Shown here: positions 6,623 to 12,648 of the stretch, one piece after another
Numbering within the stretch: position 1 is the first letter of the stretch
How the letters are laid out: each line of letters begins with the position of its first letter
Source of the DNA: an uncultured Clostridia bacterium
GTDB lineage: Bacteria; Bacillota; Clostridia; Oscillospirales; Acutalibacteraceae
Assembly: GCA_937912175.1 (NCBI GenBank)
Contig: CALDOU010000039.1
Location: 1-12,648 of the forward strand
Length of the DNA: 12,648 nt
Reading direction: 5' to 3'
The notes under the pieces: generated by a model
What the model was told of the DNA's origin: nothing
The model's database searches: none
The model's input: only the letters and a program-made list of their open reading frames with translations
Translations under genes and position numbers: made by a program

Positions 6623-7456
6623 ATGTTAAAAAGCAATACAATGAACTTAAATTTTGAAGGCGAAGTCGGATATCTTACATTTAAAGAATTGGAAAAATAT
6701 GAATTTATAACCCACGCTTGTTCTACCCGTTTAGGCGGAGTCAGTAAAAATGAATTCGAGTCTATGAATTTGAGTTTTAGCAAAGGGGACAACGAAGAAT
6801 CGGTAAAGAAAAATTACAAAATATTTTGTGAGGCTTTGGAATTTAATATTAATAACTTGGTTCGAACTATATCAAAGCATAAAGCCAATGTGAAAAAAAT
6901 AACTCGGCAAGATGTTGAAAATAAAAATTTTGAAGAAAGACTTTTTGAAAATTGTGATGCCCTGATAACCGATGTACCCGAAGTACCTTTATCCATCCTT
7001 CACGCAGATTGCCCGGTTATTATCATGATAGATCCGGTTTTAAAAGTTGTAGGCTTGGCTCATGCAGGCTGGAGGGGTACCGTTGCGGGTGTGGGCAAAA
7101 ATTTGGTTGATTCTTTTGTAAAACACTATAATTCTTCAGTTCAAAATATAATATGTACGGTTGGCCCCGGAATAATGAATTGTTGTTTTGAATTTTCAAA
7201 GTCTTCTCTTGGCGAATTTGAAAAATTTGGGATAAAAAATTATTATAAGAATTCTGAAACAGATGATGAAAAAATTTATATAGATCTTTTGGAAGTCAAC
7301 AAGCAAATCCTTATGCTTTCGGGAATTAAAGAGAATAATATTTATAAGTCGGATGTTTGTACAATGTGTAATCATGATTTATTGTTTTCACATCGGTTTT
7401 CACATGGAAAAAGAGGAACAAACGCAACATTTATTTCTTTAAAAAATGATTTATAG
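6623..7456 (+). CDS. pgeF: Peptidoglycan editing factor PgeF (YfiH/YlmD laccase-domain family)
   Basis: Encodes 277 residues from ATG 6623. The frame opens earlier at GTG 6611, but ATG 6623 gives the normal family N-terminus; the site GGTAGG (6606-6611) is modest. Family motifs are STRLGGVS (34-41), His86, HADCP (127-131), HAGWRGT (147-153), GPGIMNCCFEF (181-191), CTMCN (246-250) and FSHRF (255-259). His86, Cys130 and His147 fit the metal-binding triad of the family. The usual QxHG around the first His reads KHKA here. Members have been assigned purine nucleoside phosphorylase/deaminase activity and, in E. coli, a role in keeping wrong amino acids out of peptidoglycan precursors. In many Firmicutes the gene sits near the sepF cell-division cluster; here it is alone. 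It converges on the protease gene with 3 bases between stops. Confidence 0.92.
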   Translation: MLKSNTMNLNFEGEVGYLTFKELEKYEFITHACSTRLGGVSKNEFESMNLSFSKGDNEESVKKNYKIFCEALEFNINNLVRTISKHKANVKKITRQDVENKNFEERLFENCDALITDVPEVPLSILHADCPVIIMIDPVLKVVGLAHAGWRGTVAGVGKNLVDSFVKHYNSSVQNIICTVGPGIMNCCFEFSKSSLGEFEKFGIKNYYKNSETDDEKIYIDLLEVNKQILMLSGIKENNIYKSDVCTMCNHDLLFSHRFSHGKRGTNATFISLKNDL

Positions 7457-7459
7457 ATT

Positions 7460-9178
7460 TTAAATTAATTCTTCTCTGAATAGGTTAAATGTTTGGGCTA
7501 AATTTAATTTTCCGTATCCCCATTGGGGGTTGGGATATTTTCTGCTACTTTCACGAATACTCCCTCTTATAAGAACTGTTCTGAGTCTGTTCCCCGTCAT
7601 TACAGGGGCATTTTGCTCTACAAGAGCCCATTCAAACATAAGTGCGGAGGCTCCTGCGGTGATGGCGGAAGCAACACTTGTACCGGTCATAGTTCCGCCT
7701 CCGAAAGGATATATTCCCGAAACATTTACCCCCGGAGCCACAAAATCCGGAGAAATTTTGGAATTTACGGTAGGTCCCCAAGAGCTGTTTATATATAAAC
7801 TGTTATCCTTATCATTATATGCTCCGGCACTGAGCGACCCTTGAGAAGTTGACGGAATTACAACTGTATAGTTTGGAGTGGGGGAGGTAAATTCCACATC
7901 CGGGCTTATAAAACCCGTCATGGGTAGCCATGCGTGAAATAATCCGCTTATTACCACGTCTCCGTGTAAATTTATTTCCCATGTTCCGGGTACGGCTTGA
8001 GTTACTTGAATTACAGCAAAACGACTTTCATTTTGGTGGTAAAGAATTGTAACCGTTGAGCCCTCAAAAACCAATTTTTTTTGATAAGAAGTTCCTACTT
8101 GAAATGGAATGCGGTTTATTACCTCTCCGGTGGGAGATTTTAATGAAAAAGAAATTTTATCCCACCCCGGATACCATATATAAACGCTGAAATTTTTGGC
8201 AGTTTCTCCAACTCGTATTTCGATTGGTACCACATCTCCGGTTTGTTTAACAATTCCTTCCGTATGATGTCTTGCATTACTTTCATTTCCTGCACCTACG
8301 CATACGGCAATTCCGATTGCGTTTGATAAAAAATTTATATAGTTTTCCAGTCTGTTTTGTCCGTTGTGACCTCCGAAATTAGTTCCAAGGCCTAAACATA
8401 TTACCGAGGGAATTTGAAATGGTTGACATTTGTTTATTATAAATGTAATTCCCAGCATTATATCTATGGAATCAAAAGCGTTTTCTTGTTCGGGCGGAAC
8501 TAAAAATTTTTCCAGGTAATAGGGGCTTGCTTTTTTTAGTTTTACAACTATTAATTCTGCGTCCGGAGCGGCTCCCACAAAGTCTTCAACTTCGCGGCCT
8601 GCGGCAATTGAAGCAAGAAACGTTCCGTGACCTACGGTATCCTTGTGCGGAACAATGCTGTACGGATTATCGCTGCTTAAGGCCTGATTTATTTGTTCTT
8701 GTGTGTAAACGGTTCCGAAGTTTGCATCATCATCATTTTTTTTTGTGGATATAGTTTGGTCCCAAATATATTTTATTTTAGAGGTTCCGTCCTCATATCG
8801 AAAAATTGGTTGAGTGTAGTCAATACCTGTATCTATAATTCCAATAACCGTTCCTCTGCCGGTTAAATTTAAATATGGCTGTTGCTGTATTTTTAAAATT
8901 CCTGCGGCTTCCAGTGATTCTCTTCCTGTTAAACCGTAAATTTCAGGATATATATTTAAAAAATCCGATCCTAAATCTTTAAAAATTTCTTCCATTTTAT
9001 CTTGAGAGGTATATAAAATAGCTAATTCGTTGGGAAAAATTTGACCGAGTCGAATATACGGCCTTTCAGACAAAAATTTTTGAAAAATAGGAGTATACCA
9101 ATAATAAAAAGAAACTGTGTCGGGAAGATTTATAAATTCATATAGTGACATTTGAGAATTATCCGAAAAATCAGCCAT
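7460..9178 (-). CDS. Csp-like S8 (subtilisin) protease, second gene of operon
   Basis: Encodes 572 residues with no signal peptide; AAGGAG lies 8 bases before ATG 9178. Residues 1-100 are a prodomain. The subtilase domain has IIDTGIDYT (114-122, Asp116), DTVGHGT (180-186, His184), GAGNESN (295-301, oxyanion Asn298) and TGTSVAS (498-504, Ser501), so it should be active. An insert of mainly beta sequence (about 305-435) matches the jelly-roll domain of clostridial Csp proteases. The signature region VVKLKKASPYYLEKF (211-225) to GLGTNFGGHNG (263-273) is also typical. Csp proteases in Clostridium cut pro-SleC to start cortex breakdown when spores germinate. SleC is not in the window, and CspA, B and C cannot be told apart here. 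It lies 28 bases after its paralogue and is co-transcribed with it. No terminator is visible after its stop. Confidence 0.87.
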   Translation of the reverse strand: MADFSDNSQMSLYEFINLPDTVSFYYWYTPIFQKFLSERPYIRLGQIFPNELAILYTSQDKMEEIFKDLGSDFLNIYPEIYGLTGRESLEAAGILKIQQQPYLNLTGRGTVIGIIDTGIDYTQPIFRYEDGTSKIKYIWDQTISTKKNDDDANFGTVYTQEQINQALSSDNPYSIVPHKDTVGHGTFLASIAAGREVEDFVGAAPDAELIVVKLKKASPYYLEKFLVPPEQENAFDSIDIMLGITFIINKCQPFQIPSVICLGLGTNFGGHNGQNRLENYINFLSNAIGIAVCVGAGNESNARHHTEGIVKQTGDVVPIEIRVGETAKNFSVYIWYPGWDKISFSLKSPTGEVINRIPFQVGTSYQKKLVFEGSTVTILYHQNESRFAVIQVTQAVPGTWEINLHGDVVISGLFHAWLPMTGFISPDVEFTSPTPNYTVVIPSTSQGSLSAGAYNDKDNSLYINSSWGPTVNSKISPDFVAPGVNVSGIYPFGGGTMTGTSVASAITAGASALMFEWALVEQNAPVMTGNRLRTVLIRGSIRESSRKYPNPQWGYGKLNLAQTFNLFREELI

Positions 9179-9206
9179 TTAAATTTCTCCTTAATATAAA
9201 TAATTA

Positions 9207-10931
9207 TTATGTAAATCTTTTTAATTGTGTTAAAGTATTTAACAAACAAAGCGATCCGTATCCCCATTGATTATTGGGATATGATACATTTGAATTTCGG
9301 CGTGCACCGCTTTTTAAGAACGCTTTTATTCGTTCGCCGTAAAGAAAAGGGTCATTGCCCTGAACAATTCCCCACTGCATTAGTAGTGCTACCGACCCGG
9401 TTACGAACGGTGCTGCCATACTTGTTCCGGAAAAAGAGCTGTAACCACCATTTACGGAAGTGGTTAAAACATTAACGGACGGAGCAACCAAATCGGGCTT
9501 TGAAAATACTATATTTAAAGTGTTTCCGCGTCCTGAAAAGCCCGCCACAATATTGCGCAAAGAATCATATCCTCCTACGGATATAACATTTCGCGCTGTG
9601 GATGGAATTGTTAAAGTTACATTTTTATTGGGGTTTGTAAATGAAGTTTCTTCGGTTACTTCTTCTATTGTCGGTAAGTATATATTATATTCGCCGCTTA
9701 TTACCTGATTTGCTCTTATTATTATTGTAAAAATTCCGTTTAGAGGGGAATTGGAAAGATTATTGATTTGAAAAAATATTTCTTGAAAAGCATTGTAAAA
9801 TTGAGGTTGACCGTAATTTATTAATATGGAAATATCTCCTATGCGATAAGTTCGCGTTAAATCATAAAATAATATTTCCCCTGTGGATTGTCCTCCCGGG
9901 AGGATTAATTCCACTGTTAAGTCATCTACGAAATTTTTCCAAAGTGTAATATAAAAAGATGGATATTTTTCCGTATAAAAAAATCTAACTTCTTGGGTTT
10001 CTCCCGATGAAATATTTCCTTGATAGTGGTGGCAGGCGTTTCCTTCATTTCCTGTTGCGACAATTATGGAATTTTTCCATATTTCCGCTATATCGTTGAT
10101 ATATGTTTCAAAAAGTGATTGTCCGTTGTGCGGACCGTCGTTGGTACCGTAACTTATATTTATCGTCAATGGCATTTTTAGATATTGCGCTATATCCGTT
10201 ACATATTTAATAGCTCTCATGAGTTCGGTGGTTAAAGCAAAAGACGAAAATCCCCTTTTGCCCAATTTTACTATTAATAGCGAAGCGTTAGGTGCAACCC
10301 CCTTGTTTTGCCCGCCGGAGGCTCTTCCATTTCCTGCGGCAATGCCTGCTACGGCTGTTCCGTGCCCCAAAGTATCTGTTTCCGGTATTAATTCATAAGG
10401 GTTTTCAGAGTTCAAAGCGGCATTTATTTGTTCATTTGAATATTCTGTACCTTCATTAAAGCCTTCCGGGGGATTTCCGGGAATAGTTTGATCCCAAAGG
10501 TATAAAATTCGGCTTGTGCCGTCTTCATTTATAAAATCGGGGTGGGTATAATCAATTCCCGAATCTAAAATAGCAATTAAAGTTCCTTCGCCGGACAGAT
10601 TAAATTCATTTTGGGATTGTACTCTTGTAATACAAGATTGATTTAGTTCTTCTTTTAAGTTTAGGGTTAGTGTTTTTGGGGGTTCTATATGTTCTATTTC
10701 TGTATAATCGTAAAGTAACGGTAGTTTGTCGAGCGTGAGCGTTACTATGGCGTAATTTGAACTTAAAATCTCAACTGTAACATTTAATTCTTGAGCTATT
10801 TTTAAAATATCTCCGTTATATTTTATTATTACTTCCCATTCATCTGTTTCTTGAATTCTTCCTGATTCAATTTCGGTGTTTTGAAATTGTTGGATAATAT
10901 TTTTTGGTGGAATACGATTTATAAAAGCCAT
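9207..10931 (-). CDS. Csp-like S8 (subtilisin) protease, first gene of operon
   Basis: Encodes 574 residues with no signal peptide. A GGGGG-type site (10944-10948) lies 12 bases before ATG 10931, a rather long gap. Residues 1-100 form an inhibitor-like prodomain. Catalytic motifs are AILDSGIDYTHPDF (120-133, Asp123), DTLGHGT (186-192, His190), ATGNEGN (292-298, Asn295) and SGTSMAAP (501-508, Ser504), all intact. A beta-rich insert (about 305-430) is the Csp-type jelly-roll. Like the next gene it shares NPYELIP before the His motif, a GTNDGPHNG stretch (262-270) and YPNNQWGYG near the C-terminus, so the two arose by duplication. The pair probably processes a spore cortex hydrolase such as SleC during germination. 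A sigma-E-type promoter directly upstream supports a sporulation role. A general clostridial subtilase with another target is the alternative. Confidence 0.87.
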   Translation of the reverse strand: MAFINRIPPKNIIQQFQNTEIESGRIQETDEWEVIIKYNGDILKIAQELNVTVEILSSNYAIVTLTLDKLPLLYDYTEIEHIEPPKTLTLNLKEELNQSCITRVQSQNEFNLSGEGTLIAILDSGIDYTHPDFINEDGTSRILYLWDQTIPGNPPEGFNEGTEYSNEQINAALNSENPYELIPETDTLGHGTAVAGIAAGNGRASGGQNKGVAPNASLLIVKLGKRGFSSFALTTELMRAIKYVTDIAQYLKMPLTINISYGTNDGPHNGQSLFETYINDIAEIWKNSIIVATGNEGNACHHYQGNISSGETQEVRFFYTEKYPSFYITLWKNFVDDLTVELILPGGQSTGEILFYDLTRTYRIGDISILINYGQPQFYNAFQEIFFQINNLSNSPLNGIFTIIIRANQVISGEYNIYLPTIEEVTEETSFTNPNKNVTLTIPSTARNVISVGGYDSLRNIVAGFSGRGNTLNIVFSKPDLVAPSVNVLTTSVNGGYSSFSGTSMAAPFVTGSVALLMQWGIVQGNDPFLYGERIKAFLKSGARRNSNVSYPNNQWGYGSLCLLNTLTQLKRFT

Positions 10932-10957
10932 GAATTAAAAAATCCCCCTTTTATTCA

Positions 10958-10987
10958 ATTGTATGAATTAAAAGTGAAATTATATTA
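10958..10987 (-). promoter_or_regulatory. Sporulation sigma-E-type promoter of the protease operon
   Basis: On the minus strand the -35 TAATATA (10987-10981) fits the sigma-E heptamer KMATATT at 6 of 7 positions. It is followed by 15 bases and a perfect -10 CATACAAT (10965-10958). The start would fall near 10950, a leader RNA of about 20 bases. No sigma-A promoter is visible here. It begins just beyond the hsp20 terminator. The C. difficile cspBA-cspC operon is also known to depend on sigma-E. Confidence 0.68.
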
Positions 10988-10988
10988 C

Positions 10989-11013
10989 AAAAAGACGACC
11001 TTTCGGCCGTCTT
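10989..11013 (-). terminator. Rho-independent terminator of hsp20
   Basis: On the minus strand positions 11013-11005 pair with 11000-10992 in a 9-bp stem capped by a GAAA tetraloop, then TTTTT-rich sequence. One pair is G-U only on the minus strand, which fixes the direction. It lies 20 bases past the hsp20 stop. Confidence 0.88.
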
Positions 11014-11033
11014 AATTTTAGAATGTTTTAAAA

Positions 11034-11456
11034 TTATCCCTCAATAGAGATGAATTTTTTCTTGTTTTCAATTTTTTTCTGGTCTTTCGGGAACTCAACG
11101 GTTAAAATTCCGTTTTCAAATTTGGCTTTAACATCTTCTTCCGTTATATTTTCACCAACATAAAAACTTCTTGTATATTTGCCGCTGTGTCTTTCTTTAC
11201 GGATGTAGTTTCCTTCTTTGTTTGTTTCTTCTGATTTTTTGTTCATAGAAGCGGTAACGGTAAGGTATCCTTCATTTAATTCAATATTGATATCTTCCTT
11301 TTTTACTCCCGGAAGATCCATTGTTAACTCAAGAGTGTTTTCTTTTTCAATAACGTCAGATGCCATGAGGTTTTTAGATTGTGTACGAAAATCAATTGTG
11401 TTGAATAAATCATCAAAATCCTCTAAAAAATGTGAAGTGTAAGGTACCATATACAT
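11034..11456 (-). CDS. hsp20: Small heat shock protein, Hsp20/alpha-crystallin family
   Basis: Encodes 140 residues from ATG 11456, chosen because AGGAGG (11466-11471) is 9 bases upstream. An ATG at 11465 touches the site, and the longer frame from 11489 would read through it. The alpha-crystallin domain spans about 31-125, with DLPGVKKEDINIEL (47-60) and the hallmark NGILTVEFPK (115-124). The C-terminal ISI (136-138) is the I-x-I anchor used to build oligomers. The protein holds unfolding proteins in the cytoplasm without using ATP. It is a single-gene unit with a strong sigma-A promoter overlapped by a CIRCE-like operator, so heat induction through HrcA is likely. Confidence 0.94.
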   Translation of the reverse strand: MYMVPYTSHFLEDFDDLFNTIDFRTQSKNLMASDVIEKENTLELTMDLPGVKKEDINIELNEGYLTVTASMNKKSEETNKEGNYIRKERHSGKYTRSFYVGENITEEDVKAKFENGILTVEFPKDQKKIENKKKFISIEG

Positions 11457-11465
11457 AAATATCAT

Positions 11466-11471
11466 CCTCCT
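11466..11471 (-). promoter_or_regulatory. hsp20: Ribosome binding site that fixes the hsp20 start
   Basis: A perfect AGGAGG on the minus strand. Spacing is 0 bases to ATG 11465, 9 to ATG 11456 and 15 to ATG 11450, so 11456 is preferred. Confidence 0.85.
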
Positions 11472-11521
11472 AAAAAATTTAATTAACAAATATTTTAGTT
11501 GAAAGTATTTGTTAATAATGT

Positions 11522-11550
11522 AGTATAATACTATTTTTTGGCACTGTCAA
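11522..11550 (-). promoter_or_regulatory. hsp20: Sigma-A promoter of hsp20
   Basis: On the minus strand a perfect TTGACA (11550-11545), 17 bases, then TATACT (11527-11522). The leader RNA would be about 60 bases. The -35 box and much of the spacer lie inside the CIRCE-like element. Confidence 0.85.
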
Positions 11551-11564
11551 TTATAAAGTGCCAA
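11538..11564. promoter_or_regulatory. CIRCE-like operator (probable HrcA site) over the hsp20 promoter
   Basis: TTGGCACTG, 9 bases, AAGTGCCAA. The classical CIRCE element is TTAGCACTC-N9-GAGTGCTAA, so the spacing is exact and 14 of 18 arm bases agree. The change at the third base is matched in both arms, which keeps 8 bp of perfect symmetry. It covers the -35 box, so a bound repressor would block hsp20. CIRCE is best known from groE and dnaK operons. Confidence 0.72.
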
Positions 11565-11602
11565 TTTTCCAATTTCTTATTTATTTTGTGCTATTTTTAT
11601 AA

Positions 11603-11619
11603 AATTATACACTATAATT
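11603..11619. promoter_or_regulatory. AT-rich palindrome just before the kinase -35 box
   Basis: AATTATA (11603-11609) and TATAATT (11613-11619) are perfect 7-bp arms around CAC, ending on the kinase -35 box. It could be an operator, but the all-AT arms make chance quite possible. Confidence 0.25.
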
Positions 11620-11645
11620 GATTTTATATTAATAAAAGATATAAT
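11618..11645 (+). promoter_or_regulatory. Sigma-A promoter of the kinase gene
   Basis: TTGATT (11618-11623), 16 bases, then a perfect TATAAT (11640-11645). The leader RNA to ATG 11688 would be about 36 bases and contains the AGGGGG site. Confidence 0.68.
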
Positions 11646-11687
11646 ATATAGATATAAATAAAATCAAAGACAGGGGGTAAGGTCTAT

Positions 11688-12648
11688 ATGGCTATTAAAA
11701 GTTTAAAAGGATTTATAAGAGAATCGTCAATAAGGAAAGAAGTAGACAGATGGGATATATCGGATTGTGAAAGTTATATTGCAGCACATGACGAAGCACA
11801 TAACGATAAAAATTCCCGAAAAGTTTGTATTGTATCTCAAATGTTGAATATAAAAAGGGCTGTTAGAACAACTGGCAGTAATGAAATAAAAAAATTTCTT
11901 AAAGACATTCCTACCGATATTTTAGTTAAGTATGCCCCAAAACAATGTCAGGATCCGAACAATAAAAAACTTAAATCTCATCAAAAAAATACAGGTGTTT
12001 ATTTATGGAAAAATGGATATTTACCCGAAAAAATTTTGGGAGTGGGAGCAAACGGAGTAACATGGAAGTGCGGGAATAAAGCGTTAAAGGTTACTTGCGA
12101 TAAATTAGGAGTTCACGCTGTCAAAGAAGAAAAAAGGGATGTAAAAACAGTAGAAGAAATTATTAGTAGGTCTTCGGCAGCTGATCCCAAATCCAAATCT
12201 TCAAAATATTTAGTTATTACTGACTCCAAAGATGAAGATAAGACCCAAAAGAACCGTGCAATTTTTGAATCGGATCTTGCGGACAAAGGGGATTTAGCAC
12301 ACTATGCCTCAACACAACAAATTGATATTGAAAAAATTTTAAAAAACGCCAAACAAGCTTTGAAAGGATTGAAAATTATTCATGATGCCGGTTGGTCACA
12401 TAATGATGTTAAACCTGATAATTTGCTTGTTTATGAAAAACAAGCTAAGAAACTTACAAATACATCATCCGCTGATGGTAAGGACAAATCTAAAAATTTT
12501 GATATACAAGTTAAAATTGCAGATTTTGGCGGTATGACACCATGTGATAATACACCTTTTTCTAAAATTTTTATGAATTCAAAATTTTGTGCGCCTGATG
12601 CATATAAATTAACTTATGATGCTGTCGACAGACGTGATACTTATTCTT
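11688..12648 (+). CDS. Eukaryote-like Ser/Thr protein kinase, 3' end outside the window
   Basis: Open from ATG 11688 to the window end (320 codons, no stop). AGGGGG (11672-11677) lies 10 bases upstream. Residues 1-110 are a charged region I do not recognise. Kinase motifs follow in order: GVGANG glycine loop (118-123), ALKV with the ATP-binding Lys134, a hinge-like stretch FESDLADKGDL (193-203), catalytic loop HNDVKPDN (238-245, Asp240, Asn245), DFG (279-281), CAPD in place of APE (301-304) and RRDTYS (315-320) at the start of the conserved DxxS segment. HND replaces the usual HRD, so activation-loop phosphorylation may not be needed. Two Lys/Ser-rich inserts, at about 161-190 and 250-270, resemble each other (SSA(A)D...K). 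The layout differs from the standard clostridial PknB/PrkC with PASTA repeats. No signal peptide is seen. It should phosphorylate Ser/Thr; the substrate is unknown. Confidence 0.82.
   Translation, partial: MAIKSLKGFIRESSIRKEVDRWDISDCESYIAAHDEAHNDKNSRKVCIVSQMLNIKRAVRTTGSNEIKKFLKDIPTDILVKYAPKQCQDPNNKKLKSHQKNTGVYLWKNGYLPEKILGVGANGVTWKCGNKALKVTCDKLGVHAVKEEKRDVKTVEEIISRSSAADPKSKSSKYLVITDSKDEDKTQKNRAIFESDLADKGDLAHYASTQQIDIEKILKNAKQALKGLKIIHDAGWSHNDVKPDNLLVYEKQAKKLTNTSSADGKDKSKNFDIQVKIADFGGMTPCDNTPFSKIFMNSKFCAPDAYKLTYDAVDRRDTYS

Noticed and set aside
7460..10931. One of the two Csp-like proteases being a catalytically dead pseudoprotease
   Set aside because: Both keep Asp, His, Ser and the oxyanion Asn in intact motifs.
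11191..11489. Longer hsp20 start at 11489
   Set aside because: It would place the perfect AGGAGG inside the coding sequence and add a basic, non-family N-terminus.

Overview
The window is AT-rich with strong AGGAGG-type ribosome binding sites, consensus sigma-A promoters and short hairpin terminators. Together with a type III glutamine synthetase, a TspO protein and two Csp-like subtilases behind a sporulation sigma-E-type promoter, this suggests a low-GC, endospore-forming Clostridia-like Bacillota. The eukaryote-like phosphatase and kinase at its two ends hint at a host-associated lifestyle, but that is inference. No rRNA, tRNA, transposase, phage gene or CRISPR array was seen.

Layout. 1-540: a small minus-strand gene for a double-glycine-leader peptide, with its own promoter, a palindrome near the transcript start and a terminator. 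541-2524: a minus-strand gene for an exported PP1/PP2A-type Ser/Thr phosphatase with an N-terminal (G/E)ESSSD repeat, its own promoter, and a terminator hairpin about 215 bases past the stop. 2713-5495: plus-strand tspO and glnN, each with its own promoter and a hairpin after it. 5550-7456: a minus-strand membrane-anchored alpha/beta hydrolase divergent from plus-strand pgeF, with promoter elements that overlap. 7460-10987: a minus-strand operon of two paralogous S8 proteases of the clostridial Csp (germination protease) type, both with complete catalytic residues. 10989-11564: minus-strand hsp20 with a sigma-A promoter overlapped by a CIRCE-like (HrcA) operator. 11603-12648: a plus-strand eukaryote-like protein kinase gene cut by the window end.

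How the genes fit together. Most units are single genes with their own promoter. Only the two proteases form a clear operon, and their probable role is in spore germination. The least ordinary content is the pairing of an exported eukaryotic-type phosphatase with a eukaryotic-type kinase of unusual layout, plus an orphan leader peptide with no processing or export gene in view. Whether the kinase and phosphatase work together cannot be told from this window; they are about 9 kb apart and each has its own promoter.
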